Source: Agrostemma githago (lineage: Eukaryota; Streptophyta; Magnoliopsida; Caryophyllales; Caryophyllaceae). Taken from it: a DNA stretch of 64,000 bases. The notes beneath the pieces were generated by a model. It was not told the origin of the DNA and did no database searches. It saw only the letters and a list, made by a program, of their open reading frames with translations. The translations under genes were made by a program, and so were the position numbers. The number at the start of each line of letters is the position of its first letter. Within the stretch, counting starts at the first letter, position 1. Below are positions 22,869 through 35,221 of the stretch, piece after piece. The stretch is taken from positions 60,019,701-60,083,700 of the forward strand of contig OY288247.1 of assembly GCA_958450325.1 (NCBI GenBank), written 5' to 3'.

Positions 22869-23370
22869 CTCTGTAGCCACATCATCCCAAGTAGGGTATT
22901 TTTTCGGGTCTAGCCTATAGTTCCGGGCCCGTGGGTGCTTCTCAAGGGATGCAGTAAAGAGATTCTTCAACATCGAAGAATCTACCCCCTTGATAGCCAT
23001 GAATTCCTTGAAGGCCCGCATATGTAATAATGGGTCTTCAGTCCCCTCAAACATCAGTAAACCCATGAGATTCAGGTTCGCGGGTAGCTTGTCGTTCACC
23101 GGGGAGTAGTCACGAGAATTTTCCCGATGAATGTTATTACCCCCAGATAGGTGAACCTTGTTCCTCTAGTCGGTACACCGCGCTAACTAGTTCAGCTAGG
23201 GGTCCAGTGTTTTCAGACCCAATGGTAGGAGTCCCTTGTTCCACAATAGTCAAACGAGCCGCAATAGCTGTTTGCTCGGCCCTTATAGTTGTTAGTTGGG
23301 CCTCGATTTCAGTCTGCTTGAAGACCATAGTGTCCATTAAGGTCGTCAACTTGTTCAAAGCTTACTTCAT
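22869..23370 (-). pseudogene. T2 gag N-terminal part
   Basis: Matches the first 165 or so residues of T1 gag (for example KQTEIEAQLT, LLHMRAFKEFMAIKGVD and LEKHPRARNYRLDPKKYP). The equivalent of the T1 start lies near 23370, but the third codon is TAA. A frame break near 23150 separates the N-terminal heptad-like part from the gag core. It continues across the N2 insertion at 14905. Confidence 0.85.
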
Positions 23371-24467
23371 TTTGTGTATATGCCTAGTTGACGGTGGCAT
23401 GTCTCTAAGAATGCCGCGTAATCAGAAACCGAACCCAGACCTCGGAACAAAAATAGTATATCCCGAGCAAGGAAGAAGACCAAACGAGAAAAAAGACTCG
23501 AGAAAGACACCTAGACGGGTGACTCGTGGGTGGTGTTACTTCCTTAGGATTCGGCTATGTGGGCCGAGTCCTGTTCGAAGAAAGGACCACGTGAGATTTT
23601 CCCCAGGCTTTGGACTCGAGTGTATGAATGGACTTTCCTTTGTAGGGGTATGCCCTACGTAGGTTGGTCATGCCTTGACAAATAAGGTGGACTCGGGAAA
23701 GGGAGGAAACCCGTGATGTAAGATCGACGGAGTTTCGAAGCTAAAAACCTTCGACATACTATAAAAAAGACCCGACACACGGGTAACGGTAGGTCCTATA
23801 ATAAGGAAGGTTTTCGAAAAGTTGAATGCTTGAAATTTTGAAAATCGAAAATGAATTTCCGAGAATTTGAAAATCGAAAGACGGCGTCTCGAGGATTTCG
23901 AAAATCAAAATGAAATTTAAAAGTTCAAAAATCAAAATGGCGTCGGAAATTCGAGAACTGAAATGGGTAGCATGCCGGTTAGAAAATAGACTATTTTGAG
24001 TCAAATCGTAAGTCTAAATTTCGGCGTCATTCCGAGTTTTTAAAAATTGAATTTTTTTGAAAAGATGTTTTTTTGAAATGATGATTTTTGAAAAATGACA
24101 TGGAAACCAAGTAGCACATAGTCACGTAAATATTATAACGACACTATGTATGCTTTACACTAAGTCTCGGTCGATCGAAATTGGGTCTATACCAACATCG
24201 ACGGCTTTCTCATAAATCAGGACGGACTTCCTAAGCCAAATTGGTCTTAGAACATGCCACGAAACTCATACAAGTTCGGCCATTGATGTCTTTAGCGCAC
24301 CCATTTAGAATGCACCGCGGTATAGTGGGACGTCGGTCACAAGTAACTGGCCCAGGTAAAAATGGGTTATGCATGAACCGTCAAACTAAAACGCGTACAC
24401 TAATAATCGAACGATTTCTTTTCGAGTCTCACCCTAGGAACCCCGATGACAAGTGGTGCATCAGGTA
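23371..24467 (-). other. T2 untranslated leader
   Basis: Homologous to the T1 leader over most of its length and equally without a coding frame. It contains the same AT-rich GAAAAT-type runs near 23815-24080. Confidence 0.7.
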
Positions 24468-24485
24468 TCCCCAACGGAGTCGCCA
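24468..24485 (-). other. T2 primer binding site
   Basis: TGGCGACTCCGTTGGGGA on the minus strand, three bases from the LTR end. Two bases differ from T1. Confidence 0.75.
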
Positions 24486-24488
24486 AAT

Positions 24489-26993
24489 TGTGGACATGAC
24501 GTAGGTCCACCCCGACGCGGTCACGCGCGGGTTTGGGTAGGCGAATGAATCTCGTGGTAAAATTGATCTCGGGTCGAAATTTAAATCAAAATAGGAGTCG
24601 CCACCGAACTTTGTGGGAGTTCAGCCCCTTTCAAACCCACTCTACACCAAGGCGTATCGTGCACAAAGCACGGCCCGCTTTTAGTGCTAGAGCTTACGGG
24701 TTCATCCCTTTGCATTACGATACTGATGCCCAGTTATTGGGAATCGTGCATCAAATGACTCTCGTGTGCCAACGGTTTCGGACATCCGAAAACCATGGTT
24801 TTGAGTAAGGGGTGAGGGTATGTGTTGGGAAGCCCACAAATGACACCCGCTTTAGCGGTCTCTACTAAGATATCGTTTGTTTTCGTGTACGCGCGTTAGT
24901 TAGACGATTAAATGTTATACAAACAATGCTTTAGTTAAGCATGTGAGTTGTATGTTTAACTATGTCATTTTAATGCATTTAGTCTTATGTCAAAGTAATT
25001 TAGCATGCGAAGTTCATTTGTAAAACGGTAAATCGCAAACAAATAAAAGCAAAATAAACGAGAATAAGTTACACGTTACACGGGCGGAAATACAACCCGG
25101 ACAAAACAAAATAGCAAGCAAAATCAACATAATCATAATAACGGAAACGTAATAGATTAAATGACTAAAAGATGATAAAATTATGCATGATTTTGAAAAG
25201 AGGGGACACGTGATTGTCTTTACACGTGACGACCAAAGTCGTGAAAACATTTGTCGAGGCTAAAACGATGTAGGAAGCTCGCGTTCTAGTGTAAGGGAGA
25301 CCACTCGATCGATTCATGGAAAGGACTCGATCGAGTGACCTTTCTACAGACCCCCTGCCTCTGTTTTGGGGTTCTACTCGATCAAGTGAGTCATGGCACT
25401 CGATCGAGTGCCCCCTGTTCGAGCCGCTGCTCAATTTCGGAAATGATGGCGATTCCGATTTTTATTGTTTAAATTGATAGTTAGCCGAGATACGTAAAAA
25501 TATTATATAATTTAAACTCAACTCGGTTTACGACGCTCGTAACATGTGGTGTACGATTACGAGATCGGTGTCGGATTTGAAAAAAAAGGTTTTATGAAAT
25601 TGTTTTTTATTTGATTAGGACGAAATTCGGTTCCCTCCGCGTCACGACACCGTTATTAATCCTTACGGATTATGTGGTGTTCGATTTGACATCAACAGGT
25701 TTTGTACTAATCTCAAAAGTGACGTCGGACACGCTTAACGACAAACCGCGATCGCATTACGCCCTTGAGTGTTTAGGGCGGCGCACCTCGAAAGGGTGTC
25801 ACCTCCAATACTACTCGTAAAGGGATTAAAAGGATCTTCAAACAGAATTTGTTTTTAAGTGTATTCGACCCGAAAGCGATTTAAATATTATATAATTATA
25901 CGCGGTATTAATAACGACGATTATAAAAAAATTAGAAGCGATTAAAAATGCGATGCTAAAATAAACAAAAAATAGTTTTTTTAGGGGTTGATTCGCTTCA
26001 AACAACCAAATATTCGGGGTGATGGGATAAGCGACCAGTAACATCGAGTGCAATATTCTCGTATTCGTGTTTCCTTATCCCGTCATCCCTCGTATTCGAT
26101 ACGTGATCGACGAATAATTTAATAGCGTTACGATAAATAAGATGCTAGTAATAAAAAGACGAAATAAATAAAAAAAACAGAGAGGAGAGAATAGAAAAGA
26201 GAAGTAGAAAGGGGTTCGATGACACCCTCAACCTACATGCTTAATTGGCTTCGGAAATGGACTCGTACTAGCGGCGTGTGCGCGGTTGTATCGAGGATGT
26301 AGGGTAAGTTATGGTGTTTGTGTTTATGGAGATAGTTTTTCTCGGTTTTTTTGGAGGTTTCGGTCTCGGGTTTGCTAGTGTATGTGTAGAGGGGATGTCG
26401 GGGTTGCAAATGTATGTAGTGTGTAGGTTGCTTAGGATTCCAAAAAACTAAAAAATGTGAAGAGCAAGGGGGTATTTATAGAAAATTACCCCCGACCTAG
26501 GGTCACTCGATCGAGTGGCCCTGATGCACTCGATCGAGTGGCCTTGAAGAATGCGTCTGGTTGGTTTTTGAATGCCCACTCAATCGAGTGGGTTAGATGA
26601 CTCGATCGAGTGGGTTAGGCGGGTCAGAGAATATAGGAGAGGTTGAGATTTTTGTGGCTTGACCTTGACTTTGAGTTGGATGGTTGTTGGGCCGTTTCTA
26701 GAAGCTTTTGCAATGTCCGTTTTTGATTTGGACCGGGTTTTGGGCCGTAAAAAGATGGTTTTATTTCCGGTGTCGATTTTGGCTCAAATTGGCCTCATTT
26801 TATTGGAACGACCCACTGAGCCTGGAGTTGAGGTCGTTTTTGAGAGATTTGTACCCCGCTAAGTGCCCACGTCGGATACTATTGATTTCGAGTCCGTATT
26901 CGAGCGTATTAAGTCACGTTTACGTCCGATCATCATCGGGTGTTTTGTCGGAAACTGCTATAGACACTAGCAGGCAAAATGTGGGTGTCTACA
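24489..26993 (-). repeat. T2 5' LTR (LTR B), 2505 bp
   Basis: Same termini as LTR A. TATA box at 26473-26480. Upstream palindromes start at 26505, 26528, 26578 and 26600, and downstream ones at 25303, 25325, 25376 and 25398. It also contains a 12-bp-stem hairpin (26020-26031 with 26074-26085) that matches one in LTR D. Confidence 0.93.
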
Positions 26994-27068
26994 CACTGAT
27001 GCCTGAATCTTCAAACATGGTTCTGAGTAGAGCAAAATGCGTAGTACCCAGTTGCAGATAAGGACGAA
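26994..27068. other. Short spacer between LTR B and the solo LTR
   Basis: 75 bp not assigned to any element. Its minus strand is open in one frame (RPYLQLGTTHFALL), but the stretch is too short to call a gene. Confidence 0.4.
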
Positions 27069-29399
27069 TGTAATCCCCTATAAATTCTAACACAGTACAG
27101 TGGCGGAAACACTGTAGATTTGGAATTAAAAACACACTGACAAACAATATTCTATTTAAAATAAATGGTCAGTCAATACAAAGGCCACCTTTTACAAAAG
27201 GGCTAAAATTAAAATCCTTAAAAGTGTTTAACATAAATCCAGAAGTAACATAATAAAAGATAGAGTAGGATCCATTCTACTCGCTAGCTCACACCCAAAA
27301 CCCAGCAGCAAATATCTATCATGTTATAAACATAACAGCCACATCAGTGGAGAGTAACTCAGACTTTCTCACATCCATATAATAACATATGGAAAATAAT
27401 AGTATTACTCTATCAAAATAGATAAAATGGAAAACATTAAAACGATATAATAAAAATAAGATTTCAGAAAAACTTAACGCGACTGCCAACCTGCAAGTCA
27501 AAATTAATCGATAATAATAATATTCAAAATGGCGTTATGGAAATGAATCGGTGCAACGGAATAGACTTTCACTAGGATCATACTAAACTAGGTTTGAGAA
27601 CTCAGTCAAAACAAATCAGACCTCGGTCTCTAACTAGGCAACTCAACTATAACAGGACTGTGTGGAATGAGGTCCTGGCTTAAGTAATGTACACCCCACC
27701 TGGACACCAACCATAATCTAGTTCAACCCGATGGCGACTTACACGATGTGATATCTAAGTTTAAGGTCAAAATATACACACTTCTGAACACAAATCATGC
27801 ACAGTTCAACGACCAATGCGTCTCAACATAGACACACCAGCTTTATAGTTGATGGGAAAACATATACCCTAGACTGTATTACTCTAAACCTCATACTTAT
27901 TCTTATTCCATAACTCCAAAATAAAGGCATTATCGATATTCAAAATATAATGTTCAAGGTGAATAATATGAAGATAAAATAAATAAACATTTTATTTAAA
28001 AGAGAAAATTTCTATAAATAGAAAATTTCTAATTTTAGGAACTTGCTTAAAATAGAAATATTCTTATAGGAAATACGTTTTATTAATATCAAAATAACAT
28101 GCTTAAATAACATTTCTTAAATAACATGCTTATAATTTTATAGGAACTTGCTTAAATGTATCAAAATAACATTTCTAACAAATAAACGTTTTATTAATAT
28201 CGTTCTTATCGTAACTTAATATATTTCTAAGTTCGTTATCAAAGGCGTATAAATCAAACTTAATAAGTGAACATATAGTAATTTATAAATATTTAGGAAA
28301 ATCGAGTTGAAACGATATATTTAGAAAAGGTACGATTTAGAAACAAAATGATAAATATAGATAAGGTATAAATAGTTGAGGAGTTTTAGAAGTGAAATGA
28401 GATTTAAAAACCTTTCAAATTGTTTCCAGTAATTAAATTTATTAATAAACAATACGAGTTTTACTAAAAAATAATAAAACGTAAATGATAAGGGATTATT
28501 AATGAAAATAGACTTGACAAAAATGTATTTCACAAAACGATTGTTTCCTCGTTTATTAATATAAATAAGTATACAAAATTGTTTTTCAGAACCAAAATTG
28601 ATCTATTAAAATACAATTTTGAGTTAAAAATAATAAATTAACGAAATATAAATTATGAAATCGATATTGTTTAGTTACTAGTGTCACGATAACCAACAAA
28701 ATATTATAACGATCGTTATTAATAAAATCACTAACGGTTTATAAAACGATATCTAATAGTTATAAAATATTTATAAGGTACACGATTTAAACTTATACTT
28801 TTAGCAAATAATACATAGCTAAAAAAATTAGAAAATCAAAGGTAAAGTACCTACTACATACTACTACTCAACATACGATATAATACCGAGTAACGCCCTA
28901 AAGTTACCTTGAGTAAAGTCTTCAATAAAATTGTCCTACTTGTATAGTCCAAGCTCCAAAACTTTAATAGTAACGTCTTTAAGCTCCAAGTTGTAGAATC
29001 GTTAGTCTTCTAAGCACGTTCTTCACGTAAATCGAGTTGACAAAACAAGATGAAGAGAAAAGGGTTGGATTCAGGAATCGATATACCAAAATAACGAGGA
29101 ATGTTAAAACAAACATGAATGGGTCGGAATAAAACAAAACTCAAGCTTGAGATAAGGGAGTAATTGAGACTTAGTATTCGACACAAGACGGAAAGGGAAT
29201 CGGTGCTTCGAAACCGAAGACGGGACTTAATGGAGTCGAACACGACGAATAGATCAGTAGCCCACAACAACAAAACATCGACCACAACAAACAAGATGAA
29301 CTACAGCAAGTGAACACGCACCGAAATGAAGAACGGAGGGAAGACTTACTACAGAAGTGGGTTCTGAAACTAAGAGCCAAGAAGGAAGAGAAAAACGAC

Positions 29400-29880
29400 A
29401 GCATAGTTATCAGGAAGTCGGCACATCGGCGTACAAACAATATCAACAACGATGCACAACAACCAGTACTAGAATGATGCAACAACGATAATGAAAGCAG
29501 TAGCAGCGAGCGGCAGTGGCAGTAAGGAAGAAAACAACGACGACAATAGCAGCAACCAGAAATGAAACAACAACATTATCACCAGTAACAGCATACAACA
29601 ATGAACCAGCAGTGACAGTGGAACTCGATAACAGCAACAACACAAGTAACAACAACAACCCGATAACAAGAACGGAATACGATAGAAAACAGGGGAAAGA
29701 AAGACGAGAAATAGGATTGAAGGAAGAGGGAGGAGTAAGCAGAATACAAAAGTGAATGGATAACAAGGAGCCAGAACGATAAAGCAAAGAAGAGATGAGG
29801 ACGAATCGAAATGGTATAACGACCACAATAGTAAGACATCAATAGCGACATCGAACAACGAACACAACAAGGATGGACAA
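29400..29880. repeat. CAA/CAG/ACG-rich low-complexity tract
   Basis: The plus strand is dominated by AAC, ACA, CAG and ACG triplets. This makes long hydrophobic frames on the minus strand and Asn/Gln/Thr-rich ones on the plus strand. I treat these as by-products of base composition inside the LTR. Confidence 0.6.
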
Positions 29881-29929
29881 TAAAATGAGCGAGAAGTAAA
29901 AGGGAGCGAGATAAGAAGGAAGAGCTACC

Positions 29930-31169
29930 CAGAGCCGGCCCGTGAGATGTTCAATTAGGTTCTCAGAACCGGGGCCCAACAATATAAGGGCCCAAAATTA
30001 AAACACTGCCTTACAAATAATTTATTTAATTGGAAAAAAAACTAATTTTTTCCGATGTCATATACTACATACCTAGAACTTAGTCAAATGTTTGTCTATT
30101 CAAAAAATAATTTCAATTATAATAGTCCTAGTAAATATATTTACTCATTAATTATTATTATTCAGCGGTGTTTCATTTTCATTATAAAATATCAAATTTA
30201 TAAAAAAATTGTGACAAAAATCATACTCAATATAGGGCAGAGCACGGATCGGATATCCGATCCGAATCAGATTTTCGGATCGGATATCCGATCCGAAAAT
30301 CCAAAAATTTTAATATCCGATATCCGATCCGAATCACTTCGGATATCCGATTTTTGATATCCGAAAATTTCGAACCGGATATCCGAAATATCCGATATCC
30401 GATTTGGTTGAGATTTTTGGTCAAATAAAATTCTAAATGAAGTTCAATTCAACTCGAAAAATCCTAATCTTAATTAATCTAGTATTATACGGAGTATACT
30501 ATTCTATATTTTAAGGCAATACAAAAATGTCACCAAGGCTTAATGTAAAATGAATTAAATTATAACCTACTTACATTAGAATACACTAACCCAATATAAA
30601 AATTACAAAAAAAATTCATTGTTCGGATCGGATTCGGATATCCAAAATAATTTTTTCGGGTATCCGATCCGATCCGATATCCGAAATTTTCGGATCGGAT
30701 ATCCGATCCGAAATCATTTTTCGGATCGAATATCCGGTTTTTCGGATCGAATAGCGGATCGGATTCGGATAGTCGGATAATTTGCTCAGCCCTAACTCAA
30801 TATATATCAAATGATAAAATGTTTTATCTACCTAAGTACTAATTTATCCGAAAACATATTCTCAGAGTTTATATTAGCAAGTATTTGTATGCGTAACTAA
30901 TGACATACGAGTACATTTGTAAATATAGTTATCAAGAAATAACATGTTGAATATATTTTTTGTATTGAATACAATATATTTTTGTATTAATCATAAAGTC
31001 AACTCAATATATTTTTGTATGGAACTTAATGTATTTTGTGTTCAAGATAACCCTTTTCCCCGAACTATTGGATATAAATATGTTTACTTGAAATTATATA
31101 TTCGAATATTTATAGGGCCTCTATTATAATGTTTAGAACAGGGCCTCTCAATTAGATTGACCGGCCCTG
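29930..31169. mobile_element. hAT-type element in the solo LTR
   Basis: Ends CAGAGCCGGCCC and GACCGGCCCTG form a short imperfect inverted repeat. It is flanked by a perfect 8-bp target duplication GAGCTACC (29922-29929 and 31170-31177). GGGCCC-containing sub-terminal sequence occurs at both ends. About 670 bp once the nested element is removed; no transposase frame, so non-autonomous. Confidence 0.88.
30233..30794. mobile_element. hAT MITE with GGATATCC repeats, nested in the hAT element
   Basis: 562 bp with termini TAGGGCAGAGCA and TTTGCTCAGCCCTA, flanked by a perfect 8-bp duplication ACTCAATA (30225-30232, 30795-30802). Both ends are packed with copies of CGGATCGGATATCCGATCCG. It is the same family as 50788-51446. 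Confidence 0.92.
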
Positions 31170-31979
31170 GAGCTACCTTACGCCATAGAGATCGGAGCCA
31201 CAACCGAGATATAACGGAGGAAACAGGGATGGATGAATGCGTGACGATGATCATAACCAGAGAGGCTGGACAGAGACAAAGGCGGCGGTAGTGCAAAAGC
31301 AAAAGATGGAGGGTGAAGTATATCGATAATGGAGGTAGTAAAGGTTGAAGAAGAAAAGAACAAAAGAGAGGCAAGGATGTGGGTGACGGTTGAAAAAGAA
31401 CAAGAGGGGGTAGTGGAAGCATTAGGTTTAGCATATTGGGTTAGGAGTTGAGTAAATATATAACGTGTTAAGTGGTGAGTAGCATCGAGTCACGAATCGA
31501 CCCACGAGTAATCGAATTAAGACATAGTTGAAAAGATGAACACTTGGGTCGAATAGAATAACATAAAAATAAAGTATCCCTTGGAAGCTAAAATAAGAAG
31601 TCGAGATAAAACAATGTTTAGGAACAATTAATTAGTTCGAAAGAGGAAATAAATTGTATCTTGAGAGTAAAATATGTTTGCATCTAAAATAATGTTTCTC
31701 GAAGGAATTATAAATAATTTTCGACGAATATGAATTAAATATATTACTCGAGGAAAAATAATAAATGTTTTGATTAAATTTAAATTGAAAGGAGTTTCGA
31801 ACTAAAATAGTTTTCGTGAATAGAATAAACTTTTGGCTTAAACAGAAAGACTTTGGGAATCAAGACGAAGTTAAAAGTCAATCCGATAAGTATTAAAATC
31901 ACTGACTAATTAAGAGTTCAATCGCAAACAAAATAACACACAAATAAGAATTTAATTTATAAAAAACAGGGGTGTTACA

Positions 31980-32554
31980 ACGAGCCCACCAGACGCCACT
32001 AAAACGATTTAAATCTCTCTCGATGAGCGACACGACTAAAGGTACACACAAGAGACGCATGTTGTGGTTCTCGAGTTCGAATTTCTCGTGCTTGATCCTA
32101 TTTAGACTCCTAGTGTATTCGGTTTGACACTACCTGACCTGGTCGACACGGGTTTCTGAATGAGACTACTCGACACGACTCTCGCACTGGGACGACACGA
32201 CGCGGGTTGACAAAGCTAGGTCACTAACTAATGTAGATAGCGAAGTTAGGGGTCAAACCAGAAGAAGATGAAATTTCAATTGTTTATCCTCAGGCGTCAT
32301 ATTCCATGTTAATATGTCACAAGTTTTTATGGGTTTATCAAGCTAATGATCTAAACTAATGAAATCAATATATTAAAAGAGTCTAGGAATTCCAGTTTAC
32401 AAGGGATTTTAGGGTCAACAATTGCCTAAGGTACAAGTTCGGTCGATACAATTAGATCATGAATTTAGCATGCAGTCGCTATAACTAAATATGTCTACCC
32501 AATTATTGTAAGCCTATATTAATGTTAATCCGGTCGACAATAACACTAATTTGC
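31980..32554. other. Unassigned sequence
   Basis: No coding frame, repeat or element end recognised between the solo LTR and the inverted-repeat-bounded block. Confidence 0.5.
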
Positions 32555-32690
32555 GAGAAGATGATACACTTACACGGAGTGTATGAGTTTTTTCATACGC
32601 AACCAATAAGAAGCCGCCACGTGTTTTATTTAGTTTAACCTAGGATGGTTAGTTTAGGGTTAGGTTAGTAATTTTATACTTTTAATTAAT
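32555..32690 (+). repeat. Left arm of an inverted repeat bracketing the Helitron block
   Basis: By eye about 75 percent identical over some 110 bp to the reverse complement of 45780-45912, including TACACTTACAC at the outer end and TTAGTAATTTTA at the inner end. It could be a terminal inverted repeat of an old Mutator-like element or two separate copies of one repeat. A target duplication is not convincing (CTAATTTGC against CTAATCTTT). Confidence 0.5.
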
Positions 32691-34020
32691 TTTTAGCTTT
32701 AATTTAATCAATATACTAGATTAAATCCCGTGCGCTGCACGGGTTAGTTGGCTTAATTACATTGATGATGTACATTTTAAATAAGAAACTTAATCAAACT
32801 ATGTCATTGCAATAAATAAGATGATCACATGATATTAGTAATCAAACTTAATTTCAATGAATTTATAGTCTTAAGAGCTTTTTTTAAAACTCAAAAGAAG
32901 AAATGATTGCTCTTATTTATAATATAAAACTTCATCACCTTATTATAAATTTTCGATGTGAAAATAATTTTACGTTTCTAGTCTTATTAAGAGATTTTTT
33001 AAGACTCAAAAGTTTTAAATTGATATCTAAGAACGAAGAAATTTTTAAATTGATATCTAAGAATGAAAGATTAGTCTTATTTATAATATAAGATTTTATC
33101 GCCTCATCATAATTTTTCGATGTAAGATAATTTACTCAAGGTTTATAGTCTTAAGATATGCTTTTAAGACCCAAAAAAACGCACGATTACTCTTATTTAT
33201 AATATAGAATCATCGCCTTATTTTAATATTTTCGATGTGGGATAATTTTAGGGTTGTAGTCTTTTTAAAAGCTTTTTAAGACTCAAAAATTGTTGGTTGA
33301 TATTTAAAACCAAAAAATGACTCATTTAAGCTCATCATAATTTTTCGATGTGGTATAATTTACTTAATTAAAGTTTATAGTTTACTTAATTAAAGTGTAT
33401 AGTTTTAAGAGCTATTTTTAAGACTTAAAAGAGTTTGTTATTATATCTAAGTTAAAAGGACAGACGATTACTTTTTATTTATATAATCGAATTTGATCAT
33501 CTTATTATATATTTTGGATGAATGATTACTGTTATTTATATAATAAAAAAATTCACTTTATTATAATTTTTCGATGTGAGATAATTTTACTTAAATTTAT
33601 TTAAGTTTAGATACAGTCTAATTAAAAACTTTTATTTATAGACGAATGATTACACTTATTTATAATACATAGAATTTCATCAACCCATCTTAATTTTTCG
33701 ATGTGGGATAAATATACTTTAACTATATAGTCTTAGTCTTAGGAACTTCTTTTTAGTCTCAAAAGATTGTTGGTTAATATCTAAGAACGAAAGATTACAT
33801 AGAATTCTATCACCTCATTATAATTTTTCGATATGTGACAATCTAATTTAACTTTATTTGTAGTCTTATTAAGAACTTTTTTTAAGACTAAAAAGTTTTT
33901 TTGTTGATATCTAAGGACGAATGATTAGTCTTATTTATAATATAGATTTACATCACCTCATCATAATTTGAAGAAATTGTTACTTTTATTTATATAATAG
34001 AATTCCATCGTATTATCATA

Positions 34021-34113
34021 CTCTCTTCGGTCACTATTTTTTTTCCTCATTTCATTAAAATACCCCCTCACAACTATTAAGGTGAGTGGTATTTTAATAG
34101 TGAATGAAGAGAA
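34021..34113. mobile_element. Stowaway MITE
   Basis: 93 bp starting CTCTCTTCGGTCACTATT and ending AATAGTGAATGAAGAGAA, with TA on both sides (34019-34020, 34114-34115). The flanking Helitron unit sequences are themselves inverted, giving a longer fold-back from about 33992 to 34143. Confidence 0.75.
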
Positions 34114-34558
34114 TATGATAATACGATGGAATTTTATTATATAAATAAAAGTTTATAGTCTTAAGAGTGTTTTAAGACTCAAGAGTGTTTTTAAGACTCA
34201 AAAGAGAAGGGGTATAATTTTTCGATGTGGGATAATTACTTAAGTTTATAGTCTTAAGAGTTTTTTAAGACTCAAAAGATTTTGATTGATATCTAAGAAC
34301 AAATAATTAGTCTTTATATAATATAGAATTTCATCACCTTATTATAATTTGTCGATGTGAGATAATTTAACTAAAATTTGTAGTCTTATTTATAATATAG
34401 AATCGTCACCGTAACTTATTTTAATTGTTTAGATGTGAGATAATTTTAAGTTTGTAGTCTTATTAAGACCTTTTTTAAAATCAAAAGTTTTTTTAAAAAG
34501 ACTACAAATTCATGACCTCATCATAATTTAAAAAAAATGATAGAATTTCATCATAGTT

Positions 34559-35221
34559 TTTTTTTTTTGCCAAAGAAAGAACAAGGTAGAATTACGAAGC
34601 TCTTAGAGCACTAGACGCAAGTCTGTGTGCATCCGAGTTTCGTGTTCTAGGGATAAAGAAAATGGAGCAGCAATGGAACTACGAGCATTCCGCGACAATA
34701 TCATCAATCAAGGAGGCTATAGCAGCAAAGGGCCTGTTGACATTAGCTATCTGAAGAACCAGGTTCAAGCAATCCGTCTTGAGATTTAAGTGGAGAATAC
34801 CCACTCTCTTAGCCCATTTAATGGATTTAAGGAGGGTGAGGGCTTCCGCTTGAATAGCCGATTCAGCAAAGAACCTTTCTTGGATTTCTTCAATAGATCC
34901 ATGGTCATCCTTACATACCCATCCCCCTACTGCGGAGAGCGATGGGAGCCATCCTGCATCCACTTCTATAGTGGTTCTAGTACAAGGTGCACTACTACCT
35001 GTATCCTTAATGAGTTAATGATGATGACTTCTTGCGACTTACTAATGCTCTTGTTCCATCCATTCCTGTCATCTAAAAACAATGAGTCCACATTAGTAGT
35101 CCCTTCAGAAAGATTAACCTGCTTATCTTTAGGATTAGCTTGGGGAACGTCCTTATTAAAGTATAGATCAAGATCAACGCATGAAGCTTCATGTCTCTTC
35201 CAAAATCCGATAATAATTTTT
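34559..35221 (-). mobile_element. LINE 3' fragment with RNase H-like domain
   Basis: A minus-strand 5'-truncated non-LTR retrotransposon with a poly(A) tail (T run at 34559-34570 on the plus strand). The frame at 34679-34963 matches the RNase H-like C-terminal domain of plant LINEs: VDAGW-type start, GGWVCKDDHG, ESAIQAEALTLLKSIKWA and LKTDCLNLVLQI. The frame upstream is shifted. RNase H would remove the RNA strand after reverse transcription. Target duplication not resolved because the flanks are repetitive. Confidence 0.75.

Larger units (their letters stand above)
13559..26993 (-). mobile_element. T2: degraded Tat element split by N2, truncated by N3
   Basis: Minus-strand Tat relative of T1. 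Parts in order of transcription: 5' LTR B (24489-26993), primer site, leader, gag start (22869-23370), then, after 8 kb of N2, the rest of gag and the start of protease (13559-14905). The sequence stops at N3 inside protease; pol and the 3' LTR are not in the window. The flank right of the LTR is CACTG. It is the oldest layer here, because both N2 and N3 lie inside it. Confidence 0.85.
27069..31979 (-). repeat. Probable solo LTR of a large gypsy-type element
   Basis: On the minus strand it starts TGTAACACCCC (31979 leftward) and ends GGGGATTACA at 27069, so the ends form a TGTAA...TTACA pair. Flanks ACGAA (27064-27068) and ACGAG (31980-31984) look like a target duplication with one change. 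Without the nested hAT elements it is about 3.7 kb. No internal coding region or second LTR is seen. Long LTRs with TGTAACACCCC ends occur in Tekay-type chromoviruses; the lineage is inferred from this alone. Confidence 0.6.

Noticed and set aside
26994..27068. Possible host exon on the minus strand
   Set aside because: Only 75 bp, open by chance-compatible length; joining across the solo LTR gives no recognised protein.
29443..29870. Several overlapping hydrophobic frames resembling membrane proteins
   Set aside because: Complement of CAA/ACA-type low-complexity DNA; all frames are open at once and none has a domain.
30055..30357. 100-residue frame across the hAT MITE end
   Set aside because: Spans an element boundary and encodes SDIRSEN-type repeats, i.e. 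the GGATATCCGATCC repeat translated.
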